From contig JAOZHP010000114.1 in NCBI GenBank assembly GCA_026014815.1, positions 1 to 35,790 on the forward strand: 35,790 nt of DNA. The letters are read 5' to 3'. This stretch comes from Candidatus Bathyarchaeota archaeon. GTDB taxonomy: Archaea; Thermoproteota; Bathyarchaeia; TCS64. The number at the start of each line of letters is the position of its first letter. Position 1 is the first letter of the stretch. Shown in pieces: positions 29,049 to 35,790 of this stretch. Under the pieces are notes generated by a model. The model was not told the DNA's origin. It worked only from the letters and a program-made list of their open reading frames with translations, and searched no databases. The position numbers were made by a program, and so were the translations under genes.

Positions 29049-31001
29049 TCAAAGATACTCTTTGAACCATCTTAGGATGTGTTCAAGTCTCTCCTCACGG
29101 TGCTTGGGTTTCCCGCTTCTGCTTAACTCATGGTTCTCGTCTGGGAACCTTATCAGTTCTGTCGGCACTCCGTTGAGTTTTAGGGCTGTGAACCATTGCT
29201 CCGCCTCAGCCATTGGGCACCTATAGTCTTTCTCGCTGTGGATTATGAGGCACGGCGTCTTCACGTTGTCCACGTAGTAGATTGGACTGTGCTTTAGCTG
29301 CTCAGTGATGGCTGGGCCCCAGTATGTCTTCTCGCCGCTGATACTCTCAGGTTGCATGAAACCGATGTCGCTTACGCCGAACTTGCTTACCCAGTTACAG
29401 ATGCTCCTGCATGTCACCGCTGCCTTGAATCTATCCGTCTGAGATATGATCCAGTTGGTGGTGTAGCCACCGTAGCTACCACCAGTGAGGCCTAGCCGTT
29501 TATGGTCTATCCACTGGTACGTGCTCAAGGTCTCAAGGGTGAAATCCATCAAGTCCTCATAGTCCACCTGACCGTAGTGCCGCATCACCGCCTGAGCGTA
29601 AGGCTCCTCGTAGCCTGCGCTCCCACGGGGGTTAGTGTAGATGACCGCATATCCCTCGGCGCTGAGCAGGTGGAACTCCTGAAAGATGCCGTCACCGTAG
29701 ACACCGCGTGGACCTCCATGCATCTCAAGGATACATGGATATGTCTCATCGGGCTCCCAGCCCACAGGCTTGATGATCCAGCCGTCCACGACGCGTCCCA
29801 GCCTGTTGGTGAAGATAAAGTGCTCAGGCTCAACGAGGTCCAGACCATTCAGGAGCTTATCGTTGAAGCCGCTCAGCTTCTTCTCTTCTCCGTCAAGAAT
29901 GTACAACTCACATGGCGCTGTGGCTGACATTGCATTGAACGCTATCTTACCGTCGTCACTGACGCTGAACCCGTCCACCGTCTTATCCTTGATCACCGTC
30001 TCGACTTTGCCTGTCATTAATCCTACGCGGTAAACGTTACAGTACGGGGTGTCGGAGGTGAGGAAGTACAGGCTATCACCGTCCTTACTCCATACAGCGC
30101 CGGGGTTGGGGGTGCTGACCCTGAGGTCTGAGCCGATCCCCATCATGAGGCTCCTGTCGAAGCTCCTTGTGAGGCATATCTTGTCCCCTCCGTTAGCAGG
30201 CATCATGTAGAGATCATGGTCTACCGCCAGCTCCTCGGGTTGATCGTTACCGATGAAGACGATGGCTGACCCATCAGGGGAGTAAGAGACTTCAACGATA
30301 GAGTGGTCGCTCTCCGTGACCTTGACAGTGTCACCGCCTAGGAACGGCACCTTGTAGATGTCCCTGACCCGGCTAGTGTCAGCGTCAGGTTCCATGTTGG
30401 TGATGAAAGCGATCTCATCACCCTTCGGGCTCCACGCCGCCGTCTCAACGTCATACTCGCCTTTAGTCAGTTGCCGATATTTTTTCCCCTGCCTCACCGT
30501 GAACAGATGAGTCCTGCGGCCCATGAAGAATCCAACAGCGTTGAACTTGTATCTGATGCGTTTGATCACCTTCACATCGGTGTCCTCAGGCTTCTTCTCG
30601 GTCCAAACCTTGCTCAGAAATAGGATGCTCCTGCTGTCGGGTGCCCACGCTGGCTTCGACACGCCTTCTTCCGTCTCCGCTACTAACTGGGCCTCTCCTC
30701 CACTCAGGTTAATCGTGAAAAGCTGGGTCTTGGCCTCGGGGTCCCTGCCTTTGCTCAAGAACAGCATCTTCTCGCCGTCCGGGCTCCACCTCGGGTATGT
30801 ATCCGAGCCCGGTCCGTGAGTGAACTGCCGTAACTCACCTGAATCAACGTCAGCCAACCAGATGTGACGTAGGTACTTGTCCTCATCGTAGTCTATCTCG
30901 CTGAGAACAAAAGCAACCCGGTCTCCATCGGGGCTAATCTGCGGGTCTGAAACAAACTTGAAACCGCGAAGATCCTTTACCCTGATCTTACGCTTCGCCA
31001 T
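29049..31001 (-). CDS. S9 family prolyl oligopeptidase / acylaminoacyl peptidase
   Basis: This is a serine peptidase that trims short peptides or N-acylated residues in the cytosol. With ATG at 31001 (MAKRKIRVKDL) it has 650 residues; the TTG nine bases earlier is a weaker choice. The N-terminal half (to about 390) is a beta-propeller with repeated SPDGxxIxF blades. The C-terminal alpha/beta hydrolase has the nucleophile S509 in GGSYGGY, D592 in HSEKDYRCP and H624 in DENHELSR, forming the catalytic triad. The conserved oxyanion region is EMHGGPRGVYGDG. It is a close paralogue of the gene at 34472. Confidence 0.94.
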   Translation of the reverse strand: MAKRKIRVKDLRGFKFVSDPQISPDGDRVAFVLSEIDYDEDKYLRHIWLADVDSGELRQFTHGPGSDTYPRWSPDGEKMLFLSKGRDPEAKTQLFTINLSGGEAQLVAETEEGVSKPAWAPDSRSILFLSKVWTEKKPEDTDVKVIKRIRYKFNAVGFFMGRRTHLFTVRQGKKYRQLTKGEYDVETAAWSPKGDEIAFITNMEPDADTSRVRDIYKVPFLGGDTVKVTESDHSIVEVSYSPDGSAIVFIGNDQPEELAVDHDLYMMPANGGDKICLTRSFDRSLMMGIGSDLRVSTPNPGAVWSKDGDSLYFLTSDTPYCNVYRVGLMTGKVETVIKDKTVDGFSVSDDGKIAFNAMSATAPCELYILDGEEKKLSGFNDKLLNGLDLVEPEHFIFTNRLGRVVDGWIIKPVGWEPDETYPCILEMHGGPRGVYGDGIFQEFHLLSAEGYAVIYTNPRGSAGYEEPYAQAVMRHYGQVDYEDLMDFTLETLSTYQWIDHKRLGLTGGSYGGYTTNWIISQTDRFKAAVTCRSICNWVSKFGVSDIGFMQPESISGEKTYWGPAITEQLKHSPIYYVDNVKTPCLIIHSEKDYRCPMAEAEQWFTALKLNGVPTELIRFPDENHELSRSGKPKHREERLEHILRWFKEYL

Positions 31002-31044
31002 GACTATCAAAGAAAAAAGGTTCTATGAAAAGTTAAGACTTGGC

Positions 31045-32934
31045 TTAGGAAACCAGTCCAGCCGCCCTCAATTTATCGGCTACAGACCCTAAACCCAGTT
31101 CCTCCAAGCCCTCACGTGTTTGGAGCCCAGTCTCTGGGTCCCATCCGTGAAGCTCATAGTACTGTTCAAGCATCCTGTCCCAGGTCTCGTGATCCAGGTG
31201 CTCACCCTTGTAAGGTCCACTCTTTACGGGCTCCTCCCAGTAACGCTTGGGAGGGTAATCGTCCTTCCGTGTGAAGCCGCAGTGGAGGGTGTTGAACGCT
31301 TTCTCAAGGTTATGTATCCTGCGTCCAATCTTCATGTATCCGTCAACGCCGTAATCCATGCCAGTCAGGGCAACGTTAAGCTCCACGATGTAACGGGACG
31401 ACGAGGGTTCAATCCGCGTCTCCCAGCTCAAGAGCCCATTGTTGTAGAGGCATGTTCCTGTGCTGTCAAGGATGGCCTTGAACTGCTCCTGCATATGCAC
31501 ATTATAGGGCACATCGTCCCAGCTCAGGAACTTGTCGGGGCTGAAGCTGTGAACCGCTCCTCTGAGGTGTCGTCCATGCGCCTGACTGGTGACTACGCCG
31601 AAGCCCCAGCCCTTGCTTATCCTGATGCCGTCCACGGCGTCCTGACCTCTGATATGTAGCGCATAGTCCTCGGAGCCTCCTCCCAGCTTCTCCGCTGCTG
31701 CCTTCACGCCGTCCGCGAGGAAATCACCGAAGCCCTCCCTGTACGCCAGCTTGTCTATGAGCGTAAGCATGGCATCATGGTTTCCCCACGTCAACTCTAG
31801 TCCATCAGTGTCCTTCACTGTGAGGAGCCCCTTTTCGTATGCCTCGAAAGCCCACGCGATCACCACAGATGCGTTGTCACCGTCCAAGCCCAGTTGGTTT
31901 GTCCTAAGGTGTGCCTTGATGGCCGCCTCAGGGTTATCTACGTCTACGCGAGTGCAGAAGCTGTTACTGCTGTTGTTCCACCAGCCCTCTCCCTCGACCT
32001 CGTAGGGACCGTCAGGTATCTTCATCCAAGGCATGCAGCCAACGGGGCACCCGTAGCATGCTAGTATCTTCTTTCTGTAGGGTTTGATGGTGTCACCTGC
32101 GACTCGCTTGATCTTCTCGGGGTCCCAGTAGTCGTCCTGCCCATTCCTGACGGGCCTGAATCCTGCCTCCCACGCGGGGCTCCCGTAGTAGCTCTCGACA
32201 CCATAATAACCGTCCTCCCTGTACAGCTTGGCTTTGGGGAAAGTCTCTATCTTGGCCCTCACCTCGTCAACCGCATCGATGAATCGCTCAGGGTGAGCGA
32301 CACTTATGGGCTGACTGCCTCTAGCCGCTACTGCTTTTAGGTTCTTGCTGCCCATGACGGCGCCGACGCCTGAGCCTCCGGCTGCTTTCGCTCTGTCGCT
32401 CATAATGCAGGCGGATTTCACCAAGTTCTCGCCAGCCTGACCTATTCCGATTACTCTCACCTCGTTGTCACCATGCATCTGCCTGATGGAACGCTCCGTG
32501 TCCCAAGTGGTGGTTCCCCACAGCTTTTCTGCGTCCCGTAGCTCAGCTTCTCCGTCGTTTAGCCACAGGTAAACGGGTTCAGGGGAACGCCCAGTGATAA
32601 CTAGATTGTCGTAACCAGCGTACTTCATCTCGGCGCCGAAGTGACCGCCGCAGTTTGCGGAGCCTACGCCGCCGTTGAACACGTTCTTGGTGTCCACACT
32701 CACCCTGCAACAGAAGGGTGATAACGTGCCCACGAGGGAGCCGACGCCGAATAGAAGCATGTTCTCTGGGTCCAGTGGCCCTGTCTCTGGTCTCAATTCG
32801 TTGAATAGAATCCAGTCGTTGATTCCTCGTCCGCCTATCCAGTCGTTGCTATACTTCTTGGTGGGTTCAGTCCAGAGCCTTCCCTCTGTGAGGTCTACTC
32901 TGAGTATCTTGCCGGCGTACCCTGAGTGAGTCAT
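31045..32934 (-). CDS. aor: Aldehyde:ferredoxin oxidoreductase (tungstopterin enzyme)
   Basis: This enzyme oxidises aldehydes to carboxylates with ferredoxin as acceptor, using a tungsten bis-pterin cofactor and a 4Fe-4S cluster. The start at 32934 (MTHSGYAGKILRVDLTEG) matches the family and overlaps the stop of the ferredoxin gene in ATGA; the longer frame to 32976 is not needed. The 629-residue protein has the cluster motif CYGCPVGC (C293, C296, C300) with a fourth cysteine C495 in DSTGTCLYN, and the family's LGLDGDNAS. N-terminal SANCGGHFGAEMKYAGYDNLVITG binds pterin. With the linked ferredoxin it forms a two-gene unit. The exact aldehyde cannot be told. Confidence 0.93.
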   Translation of the reverse strand: MTHSGYAGKILRVDLTEGRLWTEPTKKYSNDWIGGRGINDWILFNELRPETGPLDPENMLLFGVGSLVGTLSPFCCRVSVDTKNVFNGGVGSANCGGHFGAEMKYAGYDNLVITGRSPEPVYLWLNDGEAELRDAEKLWGTTTWDTERSIRQMHGDNEVRVIGIGQAGENLVKSACIMSDRAKAAGGSGVGAVMGSKNLKAVAARGSQPISVAHPERFIDAVDEVRAKIETFPKAKLYREDGYYGVESYYGSPAWEAGFRPVRNGQDDYWDPEKIKRVAGDTIKPYRKKILACYGCPVGCMPWMKIPDGPYEVEGEGWWNNSSNSFCTRVDVDNPEAAIKAHLRTNQLGLDGDNASVVIAWAFEAYEKGLLTVKDTDGLELTWGNHDAMLTLIDKLAYREGFGDFLADGVKAAAEKLGGGSEDYALHIRGQDAVDGIRISKGWGFGVVTSQAHGRHLRGAVHSFSPDKFLSWDDVPYNVHMQEQFKAILDSTGTCLYNNGLLSWETRIEPSSSRYIVELNVALTGMDYGVDGYMKIGRRIHNLEKAFNTLHCGFTRKDDYPPKRYWEEPVKSGPYKGEHLDHETWDRMLEQYYELHGWDPETGLQTREGLEELGLGSVADKLRAAGLVS

Positions 32935-33170
32935 CGCTTCACTTCCCTCGCTCCATAGGCGCAGTATTTGACGCATAGCGGTGTCTTCTCGCCGACGCAG
33001 AGGTCACAGGATGAGTCCACGTTCATCGTAATGTGGGCAGTGTCGTTGTCTCTGCTGATATGTGTGCTTGACAACGCTGGATTGAACTCTTTGTGGCCTG
33101 AGTGGTGAAAGCCGCAAGCAGCCTCACAGATACGGCAGCCCTGACACTTCGATGGATCGAGGAGAATCAA
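32931..33170 (-). CDS. Ferredoxin-like 4Fe-4S electron carrier paired with AOR
   Basis: Two cluster motifs are present: CQGCRICEAAC and CDLCVGEKTPLCVKYC. Together they could hold two 4Fe-4S clusters and pass electrons to or from the aldehyde oxidoreductase. I place the start at TTG 33170, giving MILLDPSKCQGCR, as in other AOR-linked ferredoxins (79 residues). The frame is open to an ATG at 33284, but that extension runs inside the carbamoyltransferase gene in another frame and would add unlike sequence. A TATA-like CTTTTATCG at about 33200 supports a leaderless start near 33170. The stop overlaps the aor start. Confidence 0.8.
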   Translation of the reverse strand: MILLDPSKCQGCRICEAACGFHHSGHKEFNPALSSTHISRDNDTAHITMNVDSSCDLCVGEKTPLCVKYCAYGAREVKR

Positions 33171-33219
33171 AATGCAACGGGAACCGTGGGGGTTCCAGTC
33201 GATAAAAGCCTTTGGAGGC

Positions 33220-34128
33220 TCACTTAAGGAGCCAGTAAAGGAGCCCTTTCTGTACGTGCATCCTGTTCTCGGCCTGGTCAACAACCACGGATTGAGACGA
33301 GTCCATGACCTCGCTGGTCAGCTCTTCCTCCCTGTGAGCCGGCAGACAGTGCATAACGATGCAGTCCTGCTTCGCCTTCTTCACCAGATCCATGTTCACT
33401 TGGTACGGCTGGAATAATTTCAGCCTCGCCTCCTTCTCCGCCTCCATCCCAGCGCTAACCCATACATCAGTGTAGATGACGTCAGCGTCCTTTACTCCCT
33501 CCGATGGGTCATGTGTCACAGTGACTGTGCCCTTGTTGTCCTTCACCTTCTCCAGTAACTCCGGGGCTGGACTGTACTCGGGCTTGTCGGGGCACACTAT
33601 TGAGACGTTCATACCCATGGATGTGCACCCGATGATGGTTGATGCGGCGGTGTTACAGCCTCCGTCACCCACGTAAGCGATCTTTAGTCCCTCTAGGTTC
33701 CCTTTCTTCTCTTGGATGGTCATCATGTCAGCGAGGTTCTGGCATGGGTGATACTTTTCAGTCATTCCGTTGATCACCGGCACCGTGGCTGCTGCGCCGA
33801 TCTGTTCCATGGCTTCTTGTTTCAGAATCCTGACCATGAGGCAGTCACCGTACCTGCTGAGCACCTTGACGCCGTCGGCGAGGGTCTCAGTTCTGCTGAA
33901 CCCTCCCTCGCTTACTCCGTAGAATATTGCGTGGCCGCCGAGCTGAGTCATGCCTGCCTCGAAGCTGATCCTTGTCCTGAGGCTAGCTAACTCGAAGAGC
34001 ATGAGTAGTGTCTTGCCTTCGAGGGCTTTCATGTACTTCGTGGGGCTTGATTTGATCTTCTGTGAGATCTGGAGCACCTTGGTTACTTCCTCGGTGGATA
34101 GGTCAAAGTCGCTTAGGATGTGTTTCAC
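33220..34128 (-). CDS. argF: Ornithine carbamoyltransferase family protein
   Basis: This family transfers a carbamoyl group from carbamoyl phosphate to ornithine in arginine synthesis. The 302-residue protein has HPCQNLADMMT (127-137), DVWVSAGMEAE (221-231) and HCLPAHREEE (260-269), all as in ornithine transcarbamylases. The carbamoyl-phosphate loop reads FELASLRTRISFE (45-57) instead of FEKPSTRTRVSFE; S49, R51, T52 and R53 are kept but the second residue is Leu, as in N-acylornithine transcarbamylases. YVGDGGCNTAAS replaces the usual YVGDGNNVAHS. Substrate specificity is therefore less certain than the family. No other arginine genes are in the window. Confidence 0.85.
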   Translation of the reverse strand: MKHILSDFDLSTEEVTKVLQISQKIKSSPTKYMKALEGKTLLMLFELASLRTRISFEAGMTQLGGHAIFYGVSEGGFSRTETLADGVKVLSRYGDCLMVRILKQEAMEQIGAAATVPVINGMTEKYHPCQNLADMMTIQEKKGNLEGLKIAYVGDGGCNTAASTIIGCTSMGMNVSIVCPDKPEYSPAPELLEKVKDNKGTVTVTHDPSEGVKDADVIYTDVWVSAGMEAEKEARLKLFQPYQVNMDLVKKAKQDCIVMHCLPAHREEELTSEVMDSSQSVVVDQAENRMHVQKGLLYWLLK

Positions 34129-34244
34129 TTCAGTCGCCTTACCGTTAACTGGATTTTAAGATACATCTAAAACAGAGTTATAAAGAATGTGGCGAATACG
34201 TCATAGAAAAAAGGATAATTGTCCCATATGAAACACAAAGTGGG

Positions 34245-34445
34245 TTAACTTGTAAAATCGCGCCATGGAAGTAAGCTTTGTTTATCAAGCCAGTACATGA
34301 ACACGAAGATGAAGAGCCAGCCCATTAAAAGGATGAAGCCCTCAGTGACCTCGGACCAGTTCGAAAGGTTTCTGCCAGCAAACGACGAGTAGACCAAAAT
34401 AATCAAGCCAAGAGAATAAAAGAAGATGGTACTTTTCCTCATCAC
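34245..34445 (-). CDS. Small membrane protein with two predicted spans
   Basis: This 66-residue protein has two hydrophobic helices, about residues 7-23 (IFFYSLGLIILVYSSFA) and 36-52 (GFILLMGWLFIFVFMYW), joined by a polar loop GRNLSNWSEVTE. It has a basic N-terminus MMRK. The family is not recognised. It lies 26 bases upstream of the second S9 peptidase gene's end, in the same orientation, but no functional link can be claimed. Confidence 0.6.
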   Translation of the reverse strand: MMRKSTIFFYSLGLIILVYSSFAGRNLSNWSEVTEGFILLMGWLFIFVFMYWLDKQSLLPWRDFTS

Positions 34446-34471
34446 GATCTGTTTGAAAAAAGTAAAATAGA

Positions 34472-35790
34472 TTACTTAAGGTAAGCGTCAAACCAGCGCA
34501 AAATGTGCTGGAACCGTTCCTCTCGGTGCTTGGGCTTACCGCTCCTGCTCAGCTCATGGCTCTCATCGGGGAACCTGACAAACTCCGTGTCCACACCAAG
34601 CTCCATCAGGGCCACGAAGAACTCCTCGGCCTGCTGGATGGTGCACCTGAGATCGTTCTCGCTGTGAATGAACAGGGTAGGTGTCTTGATGTTCTTGGCG
34701 TATCTCAACGGGCTCTGGGCTAGCAGCTTCTCCTCGTCTTTCCACGGGTACCCCATGTTGCCTGAGGGGCCATGGTTGAACCCAAAGTCGCTGTAACCGT
34801 GATGGCTGAGCCTATTACAGGTGCTTCTGCATGTCACAGCGGCCTTGAACATGTCCGTTTGGGTGATTATCCAGTTAGTCAGGTAGCCCCCGTAGCTACC
34901 GCCTGTCACCCCGAGGCGGTCACCATCGATGAAGGGAAATCGTTCCATCGCGTCCTTGGTGAAATCCATTATGTCCTTGTAGTCCACTGTGCCGTGTCTG
35001 CCGTTCAGGGTTGCCCCATACTCCTCGCCGTACCCCGCGCTTCCACGTGGATTCGTGTAGATGACACAGTACCCCGCCGAGGCTAGTAACTGGAACTCCT
35101 GATAGATGCCTTCCCCGTAGATGCCCAACGGTCCTCCATGGATCTGGAGAATGGTGGGATATTTTTCGCCTTCGACATAGTCTTGTGGCTTGATTACCCA
35201 GCCGTGGATTTTGTCTCCTTGCTCGTTGGTCCAGATGTACATTTCCGGTGTGCTCAGGTTCAGTTTCTTTAGGTGCCTCTGATTCAGTTTTGTGACTTTC
35301 TTGACTTCTCCATCGTCCACGTATAGCTCGCATGGCTCCACCGCTGTCATGGCGTTGTAGCTGAGCACCTTGAAGTCCTTCGAGTAGCTGAATCCGTCTA
35401 CGGTTACCTCGGAGGTTAACTGCTCAACCTCACTGGTCTGCGTGTTGATCCTGTAGATGTTACTGTGGGGAACGTCCCCTGTGAGGAAATAGATATAGAT
35501 ACCATCTGGTCCCCAGACGGCTCCTGGCCCGGGCGTAGAGAACCGGAGGTCGCTTCCAATGCCTCTGCCTATGCCTCTGTCGAATCCCTCGGTGATGTTT
35601 TCGGGCTTCGAGTCGAGGGTCTCCTTGACCCAGATATCCGTGTTGGTGGCTCCCTGAGCGTGGAAGTCGTGGCCTAGGTAAGCGACTCCGTGCTTCGACC
35701 AGCTGACTCCGTTTATCTGGTGGGTTCCTCCCGTGACCTTCCTTGCCTCGCCTCCCTTCCACGGCATCACGTATATGTCCTTGACATAGC
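34472..35790 (-). CDS. S9 family peptidase, second copy (N-terminus beyond window)
   Basis: The frame stays open to the right edge; residues before the GTG at 35770 continue ...YVKDIYVMPWKGGEARKVT, a normal propeller-blade sequence, so the gene is cut by the window. About 439 residues are visible: the later propeller blades and a complete alpha/beta hydrolase domain with nucleophile serine in GGSYGGYLTNW, aspartate in HSENDLRCT and histidine in DESHELSRSGKPKHREER. The C-terminal segment is nearly identical in pattern to that of the peptidase at 29049, indicating a gene duplication. Both are probably cytosolic acylaminoacyl or oligopeptidases. Confidence 0.92.
   Translation of the reverse strand, partial: YVKDIYVMPWKGGEARKVTGGTHQINGVSWSKHGVAYLGHDFHAQGATNTDIWVKETLDSKPENITEGFDRGIGRGIGSDLRFSTPGPGAVWGPDGIYIYFLTGDVPHSNIYRINTQTSEVEQLTSEVTVDGFSYSKDFKVLSYNAMTAVEPCELYVDDGEVKKVTKLNQRHLKKLNLSTPEMYIWTNEQGDKIHGWVIKPQDYVEGEKYPTILQIHGGPLGIYGEGIYQEFQLLASAGYCVIYTNPRGSAGYGEEYGATLNGRHGTVDYKDIMDFTKDAMERFPFIDGDRLGVTGGSYGGYLTNWIITQTDMFKAAVTCRSTCNRLSHHGYSDFGFNHGPSGNMGYPWKDEEKLLAQSPLRYAKNIKTPTLFIHSENDLRCTIQQAEEFFVALMELGVDTEFVRFPDESHELSRSGKPKHREERFQHILRWFDAYLK

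Noticed and set aside
33171..33284. N-terminal extension of the ferredoxin-like gene
   Set aside because: Largely overlaps the carbamoyltransferase end in another frame, and MILLDPSKCQGC is the normal family start.
1..35790. CRISPR arrays, insertion sequences, attachment sites and tRNA genes
   Set aside because: No regularly spaced direct repeats, transposase motifs or T-arm/anticodon patterns were seen by eye in the gaps.

Overview
This window is chromosomal DNA from an archaeon. The evidence is a transcription factor B gene, the linked nurA-herA-mre11-rad50 repair operon, an archaeal DnaG, an archaeal-type SRP RNA with a closing helix 1, archaeal tyrosyl-tRNA synthetase, a form III RuBisCO with its AMP-salvage partners, and TATA-like boxes about 25-35 bases before many starts. 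The lineage cannot be fixed from the sequence alone. The mix of form III RuBisCO, a tungsten-type aldehyde oxidoreductase and a bacterial-type GAPDH would fit an uncultured mesophilic lineage (Asgard/Thorarchaeota-like or Thermoplasmatota-like), but that is a low-confidence guess. No CRISPR array, insertion sequence or tRNA was seen.

Layout. Positions 1-1.9 kb hold the N-terminal part of an MFS transporter and tfb, both on the minus strand. Positions 2-6.8 kb hold the complete AMP pathway (ribose-1,5-bisphosphate isomerase, form III RuBisCO, AMP phosphorylase), followed by a flavin reductase-like protein and a small winged-helix protein. Positions 7-9.8 kb hold an M14-like carboxypeptidase with an altered zinc motif, a 52-residue zinc-ribbon microprotein, and three small hypothetical genes, two of which are paralogues. 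Positions 9.9-16.6 kb hold the nurA-herA-mre11-rad50 operon. The 3' end of an SRP RNA on the opposite strand overlaps the end of rad50. Positions 17-22 kb hold an intramembrane protease, a nucleotidyltransferase, dnaG, a bacterial-type GAPDH and tyrS. Positions 22-25 kb look more accessory: a possible universal-stress-protein remnant, a GC-rich SelA-like PLP enzyme, a parS-like palindrome and a Rossmann dehydrogenase. Positions 25.4-29 kb hold small hypothetical, membrane, zinc and envelope-type proteins with dense inverted repeats. Positions 29-35.8 kb hold two paralogous S9 peptidases flanking an aldehyde:ferredoxin oxidoreductase, its ferredoxin, a carbamoyltransferase and a small membrane protein.

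How the genes work together. AMP phosphorylase releases ribose 1,5-bisphosphate from nucleotides, the isomerase makes ribulose 1,5-bisphosphate, and RuBisCO turns this plus CO2 into two 3-phosphoglycerates for central carbon metabolism. NurA, HerA, Mre11 and Rad50 would process DNA ends. The most unusual observation is that this Rad50 has no zinc-hook cysteines. At the exact midpoint of its coiled coil it carries two hydrophobic segments that look like a transmembrane hairpin, and its ABC signature resembles YhaN-type ATPases. This suggests a membrane-tethered DNA-end-processing complex.
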